A stretch of DNA of 64,000 nt from the IMG/VR virus record IMGVR_UViG_3300008111_000027, positions 61,301 to 125,300 of that record; one strand, 5' to 3'. The position numbers and the translations under genes are program-made. Below the pieces are notes generated by a model. That model did not search any database and was not told the DNA's origin. It worked only from the letters and a program-made list of their open reading frames with translations. The stretch is from a virus. Shown piece by piece: positions 35,314 to 44,228 of this stretch (position 1 is its first letter; each line of letters begins with the position of its first letter).

Positions 35314-36753
35314 TTATACCGTAGGACCTTGTGGACCATCGTCATCCGATAATCGTATACCAATATCTCCTAAGAAATCTCTTAAATCATCATCATCTAT
35401 TTTATCGGTAACTTGTTCCAATTCTTGGTTAAATCTATTAATTGCTTCGTTATAATCTTTGTCTTGTAACATTTGACTAATTCCTTGAAGTAAAACACCC
35501 ATTAATCTTTTACCTTCACGAGAACCCGATACAACTTCTTTAGTGAAAACCAAGAACTCTTTTGCTGGTAATCTAAAAATACTTGTGATTAGGTAGTTTT
35601 GAAGATAATATGACTCTTCCTCATTAAAAATTTCATCGGGAAATTGTTGTCTGATTCTATCATAAATGGCGGGACCTAATCTTAAATCCCAAACCTCTTT
35701 TTCAAGAGTATCTTCCGATTGTTCAATTTCAGCGAATCTTGGGTCTTCTTTACCCTCATCATCTTTTGGTCTTCCTTGAATACCGAATAATTCATAAGTA
35801 CCCTTAATTAATTCATGTACTAAAATTGGAAAATTTACCGCTTCTACATAAACTGTTGGTGGTGTTGTACTACGTTTAACTTGTTCTTTTCCACCCATAC
35901 CAGCACCCCCCATCATACCTTTCATTTGATTATCACTTAATTGCCAATATAATGTGTCATTTATTGACATTAAAATACCATAGTTATTAACTATATTATT
36001 AGAACCAGTAATTTCTGCGAGTTTATCCGCGACGTATGAATACATGTAGTGACCTTTTTTTGATACACCTTGAATCATCGCGTTAATCATCCTTCTCTTA
36101 GCTTTTTCAAAATCCATTTTTTCCAAATCGGTTGCTAAATCCTTCTCAACATCAACAGGGTCGATGTTTGGTTGATTTTGCATTTCTCGGTTAAAACCTT
36201 CAGGATTTACTTGACCTTGACTAACAAGTTTGGCGTCGTATTGTATTTTATATTTTTTACTACCGTCGGGTAATCTATAAAAAACTTTATAAATTCCATT
36301 ATCAAATTCAATTCCTCCATTGTCACCCTCACTTAAGGTTGCAATTTCTTTTCTTGATAAAACAGGTATCTCATCAACAGCCAATTTAACACCTAATGCG
36401 ATTAATTCGGGTCTATGGTTTTGTTCTGTTTGAACAATTTCATTATGTGCCGTCATCATCATCTGAACCAACGGCATAATTCCGCCTTCATCATCTGTTA
36501 ATCTAACATTAGAACCTGTAAGTTCCCTTAATCTCGCAACAACTTGTCTATATCTTTCGGAGGCTAATAATTCCTGAAAGTTTTTATTAGGTTCTTGACC
36601 TGATTGAGGTAGTGGGACTTTCTTAAGAGGAGTATCACCTGTGGATAGTGCCCTTTGTATGTCTATATTCGGTCTATCTTCCGAATCAAAATCCATTGGC
36701 ATTTCGTTAATATCTTCCAGTAAAGATATTAAATCTTTCTTTTTGAATTTCAT
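35314..36753 (-). CDS. Uncharacterised virion-assembly protein
   Basis: The product has 479 residues and is acidic, with helices through most of its length and a Gly/Met-rich loop (MKGMMGGAGMGGKE, near 280-293). The beta segment IEFDNGIYKVFYRLPDGSKKYKIQYDAKL is followed by alternating helices. Not recognised. It is the last gene of a four-gene unit (38792 to 35314) ended by a terminator just before terminase, so it is probably a head, neck or packaging accessory. Confidence 0.5.
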   Translation of the reverse strand: MKFKKKDLISLLEDINEMPMDFDSEDRPNIDIQRALSTGDTPLKKVPLPQSGQEPNKNFQELLASERYRQVVARLRELTGSNVRLTDDEGGIMPLVQMMMTAHNEIVQTEQNHRPELIALGVKLAVDEIPVLSRKEIATLSEGDNGGIEFDNGIYKVFYRLPDGSKKYKIQYDAKLVSQGQVNPEGFNREMQNQPNIDPVDVEKDLATDLEKMDFEKAKRRMINAMIQGVSKKGHYMYSYVADKLAEITGSNNIVNNYGILMSINDTLYWQLSDNQMKGMMGGAGMGGKEQVKRSTTPPTVYVEAVNFPILVHELIKGTYELFGIQGRPKDDEGKEDPRFAEIEQSEDTLEKEVWDLRLGPAIYDRIRQQFPDEIFNEEESYYLQNYLITSIFRLPAKEFLVFTKEVVSGSREGKRLMGVLLQGISQMLQDKDYNEAINRFNQELEQVTDKIDDDDLRDFLGDIGIRLSDDDGPQGPTV

Positions 36754-37355
36754 TTTTTGATTTTTTTCTTTTCGGCTAACGCCTTTGGTTTAGTATCGGG
36801 ACCTGGTTGTGGTTCAAACGGGTCAAATGGTTCGTCTTCTTGAGGTCTTGTTGGTGTTTTTGGTTTTGTTGGGGTTTCAACAGGTGTTTCAACAGGTGCG
36901 GGTTGCGCTGCGGCCATGATAGAATCATATGTCATAAACTCAGGTACACCATTGTGACCTTTTTTTGCTTTAGTTTTTGGCATAGGTTGGAACGTTGTTT
37001 CTATTTTCTCACTAATAATACTCATGATATCGTTTTTAGATGTGAATTGTGAATATTTTGATTCAGCTAAATCTAACACCCACTCTTCAATTTCATTAAC
37101 GTCTTGATGTTTCTTATCCTTACACTTACAGTTTTTCATACCACATTTTGGACAAACTTTTGATTCGTAAGTTTCAATAGTTTTACCAGCGGCTTTAGCT
37201 GCTGCAATATCTTTTAAATTATCTTTTTTAATCATAACAGCTTCTTTAAGAACTGTTTTTGATAGGGTAGATAATTCGTTATCATTTAAACGAGAAAGAG
37301 TTCTCTCTGAAAACCCTTCTATTATTAATTTTTCAATGATTAATTTTCTATTCAT
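36750..37355 (-). CDS. Zinc-knuckle protein with Pro/Thr-rich tail
   Basis: The product has 201 residues. Residues 67-78 contain CPKCGMKNCKCK, enough cysteines for one zinc site. Residues 150-190 are Pro/Thr-rich (PVETPVETPTKPKTPTRP) and the C-terminus is Lys-rich. It overlaps both neighbours by 4 bp (ATGA junctions), so the unit is translationally coupled. Function unknown. Confidence 0.5.
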   Translation of the reverse strand: MNRKLIIEKLIIEGFSERTLSRLNDNELSTLSKTVLKEAVMIKKDNLKDIAAAKAAGKTIETYESKVCPKCGMKNCKCKDKKHQDVNEIEEWVLDLAESKYSQFTSKNDIMSIISEKIETTFQPMPKTKAKKGHNGVPEFMTYDSIMAAAQPAPVETPVETPTKPKTPTRPQEDEPFDPFEPQPGPDTKPKALAEKKKIKK

Positions 37356-37753
37356 GATTCTTTGAATTTTATTGATTTTTTTTCAAGGGATATTCCCCTT
37401 TCTTTTAATTTTTTTGAAACGTTTTCATATGATTCACCAAATCGAAAAAACAATCTGTCTTCTTCTAAATCAAAATTAGATTTTTCCCAAGCCATGGCTA
37501 TTATACCGTCCACAGCATCAATAACACCGAAATAGTCTGAATTTTGTATTAATTCAAAAACTATATCGGTGTCTTGAAGGAGACCTACTTGGTCTATATA
37601 TTCTATGTTTGGTGATTTAGATGTTGAGGTCGATGATGCGGGTACGTCAAACCATTCGTCCATGTCTATTTCAGTTGATTCACTAAAGATGAATTCATAC
37701 TGTTTTTGACCCTTATAATCGGTTCCGATTTCGTTGACATAGATAAGACGCAT
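37352..37753 (-). CDS. Uncharacterised small phage protein
   Basis: The product has 133 residues: MRLIYVNEIGTDYKGQKQYEFIFSE..., with a beta-rich N-terminus, acidic centre and DAVDGIIAMAWEKSNF helix. The 4-bp overlap with the next gene and 1-bp gap from the previous place it firmly in the 38792-35314 unit. Not recognised. Confidence 0.5.
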   Translation of the reverse strand: MRLIYVNEIGTDYKGQKQYEFIFSESTEIDMDEWFDVPASSTSTSKSPNIEYIDQVGLLQDTDIVFELIQNSDYFGVIDAVDGIIAMAWEKSNFDLEEDRLFFRFGESYENVSKKLKERGISLEKKSIKFKES

Positions 37754-37754
37754 T

Positions 37755-38792
37755 TTACTTAAAGTATTTACCTAAAGTATCAGATATAGTTTTGTTGATT
37801 TCTTTTTTTATTTCATCTAAATCAATTTCTTTAACATCATCACCACCCAAATCTGCGTATTTAGATAAATCAATTTCTTCATCGGTTGACATTGGTGTGT
37901 TTATAAAACTTTCCAATTTGTCCATTGCGTGCATTTCACCTAAATCATCATCTGCGGTTGGTTCAGCTGGTGTTGTTTCATCATCAGAAGGAACGTCAGA
38001 CATATCATCAGAAGGTTCGTCAGATAACGCAACATCATCTTCTATGTCTCTATCAAATTTTTTACCAATTTCTTCAATATCATCATCTTCTAATTTGTCT
38101 AAATCAACAGCCGAGATAATCATGTTAAGTACGTATTTAATATCGTCACTTTCCATTTTATCTTTTTGGTCTCTCAATTCTTGACCCAATTTTCCAGCAA
38201 ATTTTTGGATTTCGGCCATATAATCAGAAGGTTTACCTGATTCATCAGATGGTAAATCATCACCCATTTCATCTCCTTCAGGTGACATCGGAACATCCCC
38301 TTCAGGTGCCATCGGAACATCACCACCCATTTCGGGTGATGGTGGTACGTCACCCTCAGGAGCTACGGGAGCTGGCGGAACCTCACCCATTTCTGGTGAT
38401 GGAACAGGAGCTTCGTTAGCGGGTTCTGAAGTTGGTTTTTGTTTTAAAACGTACTTAGTCGCTTCATTTAATTCACCTCCCGATAATAACTCTAATCTTT
38501 TTAGTGCTTCAGCATATGAATTAAATCTGTTTTTATTTTTCATGAAAAGACCACCAATGTAGTCTAATGAATTTTCGTTTAAACCTTTTTTTACGTAGTA
38601 TCCATCTTTTTCTCTTACAATACCAAATCTGAAACCACTTACGGATTCAGAAAGATATTCAGTTTTAGATACTGGTGATTGGTTAGGGGTAGATGATTTT
38701 TTATCATTACCGTAATAGGTCAACTCGAGGATACGTCTTAGTTTGTCGTCTCCGTTAAGTTTTTCGCTTCCTAATGGTTTTAAATCTGCCAT
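37755..38792 (-). CDS. Acidic, Pro-rich probable prohead-core protein
   Basis: The product has 345 residues. Residues 30-115 resemble a small basic domain (GFRFGIVREKDGYYVKKGL); 120-195 are repeated PEGDVP/PEMG units; 195-345 are acidic helices. The composition is like phage scaffold or core proteins. The candidate gp21-type site LNE/A occurs at GGELNEATK (about 106-114), suggesting processing, an inference. A late-type element lies 37 nt upstream of the ATG. Confidence 0.5.
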   Translation of the reverse strand: MADLKPLGSEKLNGDDKLRRILELTYYGNDKKSSTPNQSPVSKTEYLSESVSGFRFGIVREKDGYYVKKGLNENSLDYIGGLFMKNKNRFNSYAEALKRLELLSGGELNEATKYVLKQKPTSEPANEAPVPSPEMGEVPPAPVAPEGDVPPSPEMGGDVPMAPEGDVPMSPEGDEMGDDLPSDESGKPSDYMAEIQKFAGKLGQELRDQKDKMESDDIKYVLNMIISAVDLDKLEDDDIEEIGKKFDRDIEDDVALSDEPSDDMSDVPSDDETTPAEPTADDDLGEMHAMDKLESFINTPMSTDEEIDLSKYADLGGDDVKEIDLDEIKKEINKTISDTLGKYFK

Positions 38793-38829
38793 TTCTTTAA
38801 ATGTTGATAATTATATTATTCTTGTATCC

Positions 38830-38837
38830 TATAAATA
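38830..38837 (-). promoter_or_regulatory. Late-type promoter element TATTTATA
   Basis: Minus-strand copy 37 nt before the ATG at 38792, heading the four-gene unit that ends at the terminator 35281-35306. Confidence 0.55.
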
Positions 38838-38866
38838 CATGCATATAGATAAAAAATTTATTGTTT

Positions 38867-39655
38867 CTATTGCGGTAAGGACAATTTTTTATTTCGTATT
38901 GAACTTTTGATATTAAAAAGTTTTTCGATAAACCCATTTCTTCTTAATAATTTGAAGGTTAAATTTTCATAAGAATACTCACCTCCTTTTTCTAATCCCG
39001 ACTGTCTGAATTTTTTAAGTTTATCTTTTAGGGTTTTTATTTCTTTTGAAACGTCTTGACCTTTGTTGTTTAAGTCTTCTAAACGTTCTACCTCTTTCGC
39101 ATATTCTTCAGACTTTTCTAAAATTTTCTTCTCATCTATATCGAAAGCCGACTCAATTTTTTTAGGTTCAACAATCCATTCGTTATTTAAAATTGAATAA
39201 ACACCCGTAGCAACATATTTGTCATCTACGTCTTGAACGTACATTTCGACCTCGTATCCTTTTATTTTAATGTCTGTGGTTTCATTCCACAATCTTCTTT
39301 TGACATCAAAAAACTCTTGCACAATTTGATGATAAACGACCAAGTCTTTGTTTTCGGACTCATCAAATTCGTCATAATCGATTAATATGTGAATATCAAC
39401 GTCTGAATATTCAGACCAATTATAGTTTGCTAATGAACCAATAAAAATAATATCGTAAATGAAAAAATTAACTCCAACAAAGTCAATAAATTCTTCTGTT
39501 ATTTCTAACATTTTTTTTCTGACTTCAGAATTTAAAATAGATTTACCATTATTAATATCAAAGATATTTTTTGGTAATGTCTCTTTTGGAACAAAAGACT
39601 TTACAATCTCTTGGTCCTTTTCCATATCTTCAATTATTTCATCAATTACACTCAT
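38867..39655 (-). CDS. Nucleotidyltransferase-superfamily protein
   Basis: The product has 262 residues. The pol-beta-type NTase signature is GSLANYNWSEYSDVDIHI, with G73-S74 and the metal-binding D85/D87, and a third acidic strand (VEMYVQDVDD) follows. The enzyme would transfer a nucleotide to protein, RNA or small molecule. The C-terminal half is a coiled helix plus a basic tail. It is coupled by a 4-bp overlap to the KTSC gene upstream. A tRNA-modifying or toxin-like NTase cannot be distinguished. Confidence 0.75.
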   Translation of the reverse strand: MSVIDEIIEDMEKDQEIVKSFVPKETLPKNIFDINNGKSILNSEVRKKMLEITEEFIDFVGVNFFIYDIIFIGSLANYNWSEYSDVDIHILIDYDEFDESENKDLVVYHQIVQEFFDVKRRLWNETTDIKIKGYEVEMYVQDVDDKYVATGVYSILNNEWIVEPKKIESAFDIDEKKILEKSEEYAKEVERLEDLNNKGQDVSKEIKTLKDKLKKFRQSGLEKGGEYSYENLTFKLLRRNGFIEKLFNIKSSIRNKKLSLPQ

Positions 39656-39897
39656 TTGATTTTTTTATATTTGTACGTTCTCGATATATTCGAATTAAAA
39701 AATTTACCTTGAGATTCCGATTTTTTAAAATTTTCAAAAATCTCTAGCGGCACATTTTCATACTCATAAATAGAGCCATTATTAAATTCAATCGATAAAT
39801 GGTTTTCAGAGGAATTATAAATCGCTCGATTCAGATTTGATGATGAAACCACAACCTCTGTAATGTTACCTTCTGTTTTTTCTAAAATAATTGACAT
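39652..39897 (-). CDS. KTSC-domain protein
   Basis: The product has 81 residues. SSNLNRAIYNSSENHLSIEF...YEYENVPLEIFENFKKSESQGKFFNSNISRTYKY follows the KTSC domain: an SSni..i.Yd...L.i.F opening, Y.Y.nVp, and S.GkffN..I. KTSC is often a stand-alone module in phages and may bind nucleic acid. The 4-bp overlap with the NTase suggests a working pair. A TATTTATT variant of the late element is about 30 nt upstream. Confidence 0.8.
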   Translation of the reverse strand: MSIILEKTEGNITEVVVSSSNLNRAIYNSSENHLSIEFNNGSIYEYENVPLEIFENFKKSESQGKFFNSNISRTYKYKKIK

Positions 39898-39937
39898 AAT
39901 TTTTTTTTAGATATTAGTATACATAATAAATATCAAA

Positions 39938-39960
39938 TAAAAAACCCCTTGTAGGGGTGT
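39938..39960 (-). terminator. Hairpin terminator in the divergent gap, facing leftward
   Basis: ACCCCT/AGGGGT (6 bp, loop ACA on the minus strand) is followed on the minus strand by TTTTTTATTTG; on the plus strand a weaker T-run follows after 5 nt. It lies between the KTSC start (39897) and the Clp gene (40069), where no leftward gene ends, so it may stop antisense transcripts. Confidence 0.6.
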
Positions 39961-40020
39961 CATTTTTTATTTATGTTTGTAGAAACTGATATTCCTAAAA
40001 ACAACTTCTCGGAGTCAACA

Positions 40021-40052
40021 TTTGTTTTTACGGGATTCTTTTTGTATACTTA
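40021..40052 (+). promoter_or_regulatory. Possible host-type promoter for the Clp gene
   Basis: TTTG (40021-40024), then 20 nt, then TATACTTA (40045-40052), a partial match to the Bacteroidota -33/-7 pattern TTTG...TAnnTTTG, 16 nt before the ATG at 40069. Confidence 0.35.
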
Positions 40053-40068
40053 AAGAAAATTATTTCGT

Positions 40069-42087
40069 ATGTCAGTAGATTTTTTCGAAGAAGGAAACAC
40101 AACCAACCCAAAGAAAACAAGGAAGGGTTCAACCACCCCTATCCTTGATAACTTTTCAAGAGATTTGAATAAAATGGTTGAAGAGGGTAAAGTAGACCCC
40201 GTTATAGGTCGAGATAGTGAGGTCAAGAGAATTGCACAGATATTATCTCGAAAAAAGAAAAACAACGTAGTAATAGTTGGTGATGCGGGTGTTGGTAAAT
40301 CAGCGTTGGTTGAAAAATTAGCACAAATGATTGTCAAGGGAGATTGTCCATCAAATCTTTTAGATAAGAGAATAGTCTCGTTAGATTTAACATCCTTAGT
40401 TGCTGGCACGAAATATAGAGGACAGTTTGAAGAAAGGATTAAAGCTATTCTAAATGAATTACAGAACGAACCAAACGTAATTGTATTCATAGATGAGATT
40501 CACACTATGGTTGGAGCGGGTAATGCTAGTGGTTCAATGGATGCTGCTAATATTATGAAACCCGCTTTAGCAAGGGGTGAAATTCAATGTATTGGTGCAA
40601 CAACATTTGACGAATTTAAAAAACATATCGAAAAAGATGGTGCGTTGGTTCGTAGATTCCAAAAGATAATCCTTAAAGAACCAACTAAAGAAGAAACCGT
40701 ACAAATTCTAAATAACCTAAGAGATTCTTATCAAAACTTCCATAAAGTTTTTTACGAACCGGAAGTTTTTGAAACTATTGTTAGTCTCTCATCTAGATTT
40801 ATCACGGACCGTCAGTTCCCCGATAAGGCGATTGACGTAATGGACGAATTAGGTTCTGATAAAAAAATCAACACAAAGATTCCCGAAATTATTGAAAAAC
40901 TTAAAAAGGAATCTGATGATTTGAAGGATAAAAAAATACAAGTCGTTAAAAGTCAAAACTACGAACAGGCAGCTAAGTTACGTGATGAAGAAAGAAAGTT
41001 ATTAAGTAAGTTAGATGAAGAGAAAAAGAAATGGTTAGATAAACAAAAAGACAATAAAACACCAGTAACAATTGCTGATGTTTACGAGATAATATCACAA
41101 ATAACTGGAGTACCTCTTTCTAAAATTGATGACAGAGAAACAACAAATCTATTAAATTTAGAAGAAAAATTAAAATCTAAAGTGATTGGACAGGACGAGG
41201 CAATATCAATCATCTCTAAAGCCATTAGAAGAAATAGAGTTGGTATCAAAGATACCAATAAACCAATCGGTTCTTTTATTTTCTTAGGTTCAACAGGTGT
41301 TGGTAAAACGTATCTCGCTAAAAGTATCGCCGAACTACTTTTTGGGGATGCTGAAAAAGTAATTCGTGTTGACATGAGTGAGTACATGGAAAAACACAAT
41401 GTTGCTAAATTAATCGGGTCACCTCCAGGATATGTTGGTTATGATGAAGGTGGACAACTCACTGAAAAAATCAAAAATAATCCATTCTCAGTAGTTCTAT
41501 TTGATGAGGTTGAAAAAGCACATAAAGATGTGTTCAACATTCTACTTCAAATATTGGATGAGGGGCACTTGACAGATTCTTTTGGAAGAAAAGTGAATTT
41601 TACCAACACTATTGTGATTATGACATCTAACATCGGTGCTAAAAAAGTATCCGAATTCGGTAAGGGTGTTGGGTTTAGTTCGTCGTCATCAACGTCTCAA
41701 AACTATGAAGTCAAAAAGTCAATTGTTCAAAAATCACTCAAACAACATTTTAATCCTGAGTTTTTAAATCGAGTAGATGATATAATCAGTTTTAATTCTT
41801 TAGATAAAGATGTGATTAAAAAGATTATTGAGATTGAATTGAATAAATTAGTAATCCGACTTAAAGAAAAGAATTTTAAAGTTTCTTTTGATAAAACAAT
41901 TGTAGAAAGGATATCTGAATTGAATACACAAGAAGATTTTGGTGCGAGACCTATTAAAAGAATTATCCAAAATATGTGTGAAGATTATTTAAGTGATTCA
42001 ATTTTAAGAGGTGAAATCAAAGAAAACGAAACAATTAATTTGAAAATTAAAGACGGAGAAATAAAAATTTTTAAAAAAAAGGGGTAA
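40069..42087 (+). CDS. ClpA/B-family AAA+ unfoldase lacking the N-terminal Clp domain
   Basis: The product has 672 residues. AAA1 has Walker A GDAGVGKSA (71-79) and VFIDEIHTMVGAG; a UVR-like hairpin (YEQAAKLRDEERKL) follows; AAA2 has GSTGVGKTY, GSPPGYVGYDEGG (pore loop) and VLFDEVEKAH. It is shorter than host ClpB/C (about 820-860) because the repeated N-domain is missing and replaced by a 30-residue basic tail. It should unfold proteins using ATP. No IGL/IGF loop for ClpP was sought rigorously. Substrate unknown; possible remodelling of host or virion proteins. Confidence 0.93.
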   Translation: MSVDFFEEGNTTNPKKTRKGSTTPILDNFSRDLNKMVEEGKVDPVIGRDSEVKRIAQILSRKKKNNVVIVGDAGVGKSALVEKLAQMIVKGDCPSNLLDKRIVSLDLTSLVAGTKYRGQFEERIKAILNELQNEPNVIVFIDEIHTMVGAGNASGSMDAANIMKPALARGEIQCIGATTFDEFKKHIEKDGALVRRFQKIILKEPTKEETVQILNNLRDSYQNFHKVFYEPEVFETIVSLSSRFITDRQFPDKAIDVMDELGSDKKINTKIPEIIEKLKKESDDLKDKKIQVVKSQNYEQAAKLRDEERKLLSKLDEEKKKWLDKQKDNKTPVTIADVYEIISQITGVPLSKIDDRETTNLLNLEEKLKSKVIGQDEAISIISKAIRRNRVGIKDTNKPIGSFIFLGSTGVGKTYLAKSIAELLFGDAEKVIRVDMSEYMEKHNVAKLIGSPPGYVGYDEGGQLTEKIKNNPFSVVLFDEVEKAHKDVFNILLQILDEGHLTDSFGRKVNFTNTIVIMTSNIGAKKVSEFGKGVGFSSSSSTSQNYEVKKSIVQKSLKQHFNPEFLNRVDDIISFNSLDKDVIKKIIEIELNKLVIRLKEKNFKVSFDKTIVERISELNTQEDFGARPIKRIIQNMCEDYLSDSILRGEIKENETINLKIKDGEIKIFKKKG

Positions 42088-42115
42088 ATATTCAGACTTT
42101 TTAAAAAAACATATA

Positions 42116-42123
42116 TATTTATA
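42116..42123 (+). promoter_or_regulatory. Late-type promoter element TATTTATA before a non-coding segment
   Basis: An exact TATTTATA on the plus strand with no ORF downstream before the terminator at 42196. Followed at 42135-42142 by TATCTTTG, a host-type -7 sequence without a clear -33. Confidence 0.4.
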
Positions 42124-42195
42124 TTCACACAGGATATCTTTGCCGATTTCCTCTCGTTTTATAGTCCGTGGTGTTGAATCCACAAAATGACCGCA
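42124..42195 (+). ncRNA. Candidate small non-coding RNA between promoter elements and terminator
   Basis: There is no ORF of useful size. It is bracketed by promoter-like elements (42116-42142) and a strong intrinsic terminator (42196-42230). It contains the possible short stem GTGG.TGAATCCAC (GTGGtgttgaatCCAC, near 42169-42184). An RNA of about 60-90 nt would be produced. Alternatively this is just the trailer of the Clp mRNA. Confidence 0.35.
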
Positions 42196-42230
42196 AACCC
42201 CCGACTCACCGTTGGGGGTTTTTATTTTTT
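42196..42230 (+). terminator. Intrinsic terminator downstream of the Clp gene
   Basis: AACCCCC/GGGGGTT stem (7 bp) with an 11-nt loop, then a long T-rich run (TTTTATTTTTTTT). Confidence 0.85.
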
Positions 42231-42261
42231 TTGGTATTCTAAAAATTAATACGTATATTTG
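42230..42261 (+). promoter_or_regulatory. Host-type promoter of the RNA-repair operon
   Basis: TTTG (42230-42233), 20-nt spacer, TATATTTG (42254-42261). This is the canonical Bacteroidota primary-sigma pattern, 18 nt before the ATG at 42280, directly after the terminator. Confidence 0.7.
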
Positions 42262-42279
42262 TGATAAATCTAATTTATC

Positions 42280-42693
42280 ATGGAATATACAAAAGATTTG
42301 ATTTTAGTGAGAGGGTTACCTGGTTCGGGTAAATCTACTTTAGGGGAGATAATTTTATACACTCCAAATAACCCGTTGAAACCATTGTCTGCGGACGATT
42401 ACTTTACAGATAAAGAGGGTAATTATAATTTCGACCCAACAAAATTAAGGGAAGCACATAATGATTGTCAACAAAGATGTGCCAATTTAATGATGAATAG
42501 TGTTGTTAGGGTTGTTGTTTCAAACACTTTTACACAAGAATGGGAAATGGAGCCATATTTTGAAATGGCTAAAAGATATGGTTACAGAGTTCACACTATT
42601 GTGGTTGAAAACAGACACGGTGGTGAGAACATACATGGAGTTCCTGAAGACAAATTAGAGATTATGAAAAATCGTTTTGAAATTAAGTTGTGA
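42280..42693 (+). CDS. Polynucleotide kinase-like P-loop kinase
   Basis: The product has 137 residues. Walker A is GLPGSGKST (12-20); LSADDYF (35-41) is the substrate-side Asp region and the lid follows. It is a minimal T4 Pnkp-like kinase without the C-terminal phosphatase domain. It should phosphorylate 5'-OH ends of cleaved RNA, making them ligatable by the RNA ligase encoded next. The stop TGA overlaps the GTG start of the ligase, so the two are coupled. The 3'-end healing phosphatase is not fused, and the cREC protein downstream may supply or assist that step. Confidence 0.85.
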   Translation: MEYTKDLILVRGLPGSGKSTLGEIILYTPNNPLKPLSADDYFTDKEGNYNFDPTKLREAHNDCQQRCANLMMNSVVRVVVSNTFTQEWEMEPYFEMAKRYGYRVHTIVVENRHGGENIHGVPEDKLEIMKNRFEIKL

Positions 42694-43775
42694 TTGAAGT
42701 TTTAGAGAGATATCATAAGGATGGTTTGTTAATGAAACAAACTCACCCAACCAAAGATTTGTACATATGGAATTACACACCAAGAGTACAATATGAATCT
42801 TTGTGGGATGATATTACTATGCAATGTCGTGGTCTTATTACAACCCATTCAGGAGAAGTAATATCAAAACCATTTGGTAAATTTTTCAACTACGAAGAGG
42901 TTATTGATAAAAATTTAATTCCTTGGGATAGTGAGTATACTCACATCCAAGATAAAATGGATGGTTCTCTTGGAATCCTTTTCTTTTATGATGGTGAATG
43001 GATTATGTCAACAAGAGGTTCTTTTACCTCGGAACAATCCATTCGTGGTTTAGAAATTCTTAAATCAAAATATGATTTAAGTAAATTCATGAAGGAAGTT
43101 ACCTATTTATGTGAAATTATTTATCCCGAAAATAGGATAGTAGTGAACTATGGTTGTGATAAGATTACCTTTTTATCTGTAACAACACCCATAGGAGAAT
43201 TAAACTGGCACACCGCTCGAGCAATTTTTCATTCATCGGATATTGAAGAGAAAGATATTGTCGATAGCACTATGGTAACCTTCAACAAGGAAACATTTGA
43301 CAACTATAAAAAACTAAACACCCCAAATAGTGAAGGGTTTGTTATTCGTTTCTACCCATCGAACTTTAGAATGAAAATAAAATTCGAAGAGTATGTTCGT
43401 TTACATAGAATACTAACTAATGTGTCAAGTAGAGATATTTGGGAATATCTTAAAGAAGATAAACCATTTGATGAGTTACTTGAGAAGGTACCAGATGAAT
43501 TTAATAGTTGGGTGAAAGAAACGGTAAAGGACTTTGTGATTCGATTTGAAAATATCGAAAAGGAATATAAATGGATATTCAACAAAATTCGTAACGTTTA
43601 TTTTGAATCATACCAAAAAGAATTTACCCGAGCGGAGTTTGCTGAATTAGCTAAAAGATATTCCCACCCTTCAATACTGTTTAATATGTTGGATGGTAAA
43701 TCATATAAAAATATAATATGGAAAATATTATATCCACCATATTCAAAACCATTTAAAAAAGATGAAGAGAATTAG
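42690..43775 (+). CDS. RNA ligase, T4 Rnl1 family
   Basis: The product has 361 residues, starting at GTG (42690). Motif I is KMDGSLG with nucleophilic K89; ISTRGSF-like motif (STRGSF), CEIIYPENRIVVNYG (motif III region), EGFVIRF (motif IV) and MKIKFEEYVRLH (motif V) follow. Length and motif spacing fit T4 Rnl1 (374), which reseals tRNAs cut in the anticodon loop by host nucleases. With the kinase upstream it forms a repair pair. The abundance of phage tRNAs here makes tRNA repair a plausible use. Confidence 0.92.
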   Translation: MIEVLERYHKDGLLMKQTHPTKDLYIWNYTPRVQYESLWDDITMQCRGLITTHSGEVISKPFGKFFNYEEVIDKNLIPWDSEYTHIQDKMDGSLGILFFYDGEWIMSTRGSFTSEQSIRGLEILKSKYDLSKFMKEVTYLCEIIYPENRIVVNYGCDKITFLSVTTPIGELNWHTARAIFHSSDIEEKDIVDSTMVTFNKETFDNYKKLNTPNSEGFVIRFYPSNFRMKIKFEEYVRLHRILTNVSSRDIWEYLKEDKPFDELLEKVPDEFNSWVKETVKDFVIRFENIEKEYKWIFNKIRNVYFESYQKEFTRAEFAELAKRYSHPSILFNMLDGKSYKNIIWKILYPPYSKPFKKDEEN

Positions 43776-43791
43776 TAAGAAAAATCATACA

Positions 43792-44202
43792 ATGAAAAAA
43801 AGAATTTATTTAGATGACGTTAGAACACCAGTACTAAAGGACGAATGGGTCATTGTTCGAACATATGAGGAGTTTGTTGAGAAAGTATCAGAAATTGGAT
43901 TGGAGAATATTAGTTTAATTTCTCTTGACCATGATTTAGGTGATACCGCAATGGCTGAATGGCATCGTAATGTTTATCATAATTACGAATTAGACTACAA
44001 CAACATCAAAGAAAAAACAGGTATGGATTGTACCAAGTGGTTAGTGGAACAATGGTTGGATGGTAAACCAGTTGTTGATGTTGTTATACATTCAGCTAAC
44101 GCGATTGGTAGTGCCAATATGATGGGTTACATCAACAATTACAGACACATCCATAGATTACCACAAAATTGTGTACGGGTTCAGATTGAACATACTGTAT
44201 AA
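43792..44202 (+). CDS. Cyclic-phosphate-processing receiver (cREC) protein
   Basis: The product has 136 residues from the ATG at 43792 (MKKRIYLDDVRTP); an in-frame ATG at 43762 would overlap the ligase. YLDDVRTP, then ISLDHDLGD and VVIHSANAIGSANMMGYINNY match the cREC family, a receiver-like fold predicted to process 2',3'-cyclic phosphate ends and repeatedly found in RNA-repair loci. It lies 16 bp after the ligase in the same direction, so the operon would supply 5' healing, 3' healing and sealing. Confidence 0.8.
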   Translation: MKKRIYLDDVRTPVLKDEWVIVRTYEEFVEKVSEIGLENISLISLDHDLGDTAMAEWHRNVYHNYELDYNNIKEKTGMDCTKWLVEQWLDGKPVVDVVIHSANAIGSANMMGYINNYRHIHRLPQNCVRVQIEHTV

Positions 44203-44228
44203 AATACTTTAAACAATTTGGGGTAAAG

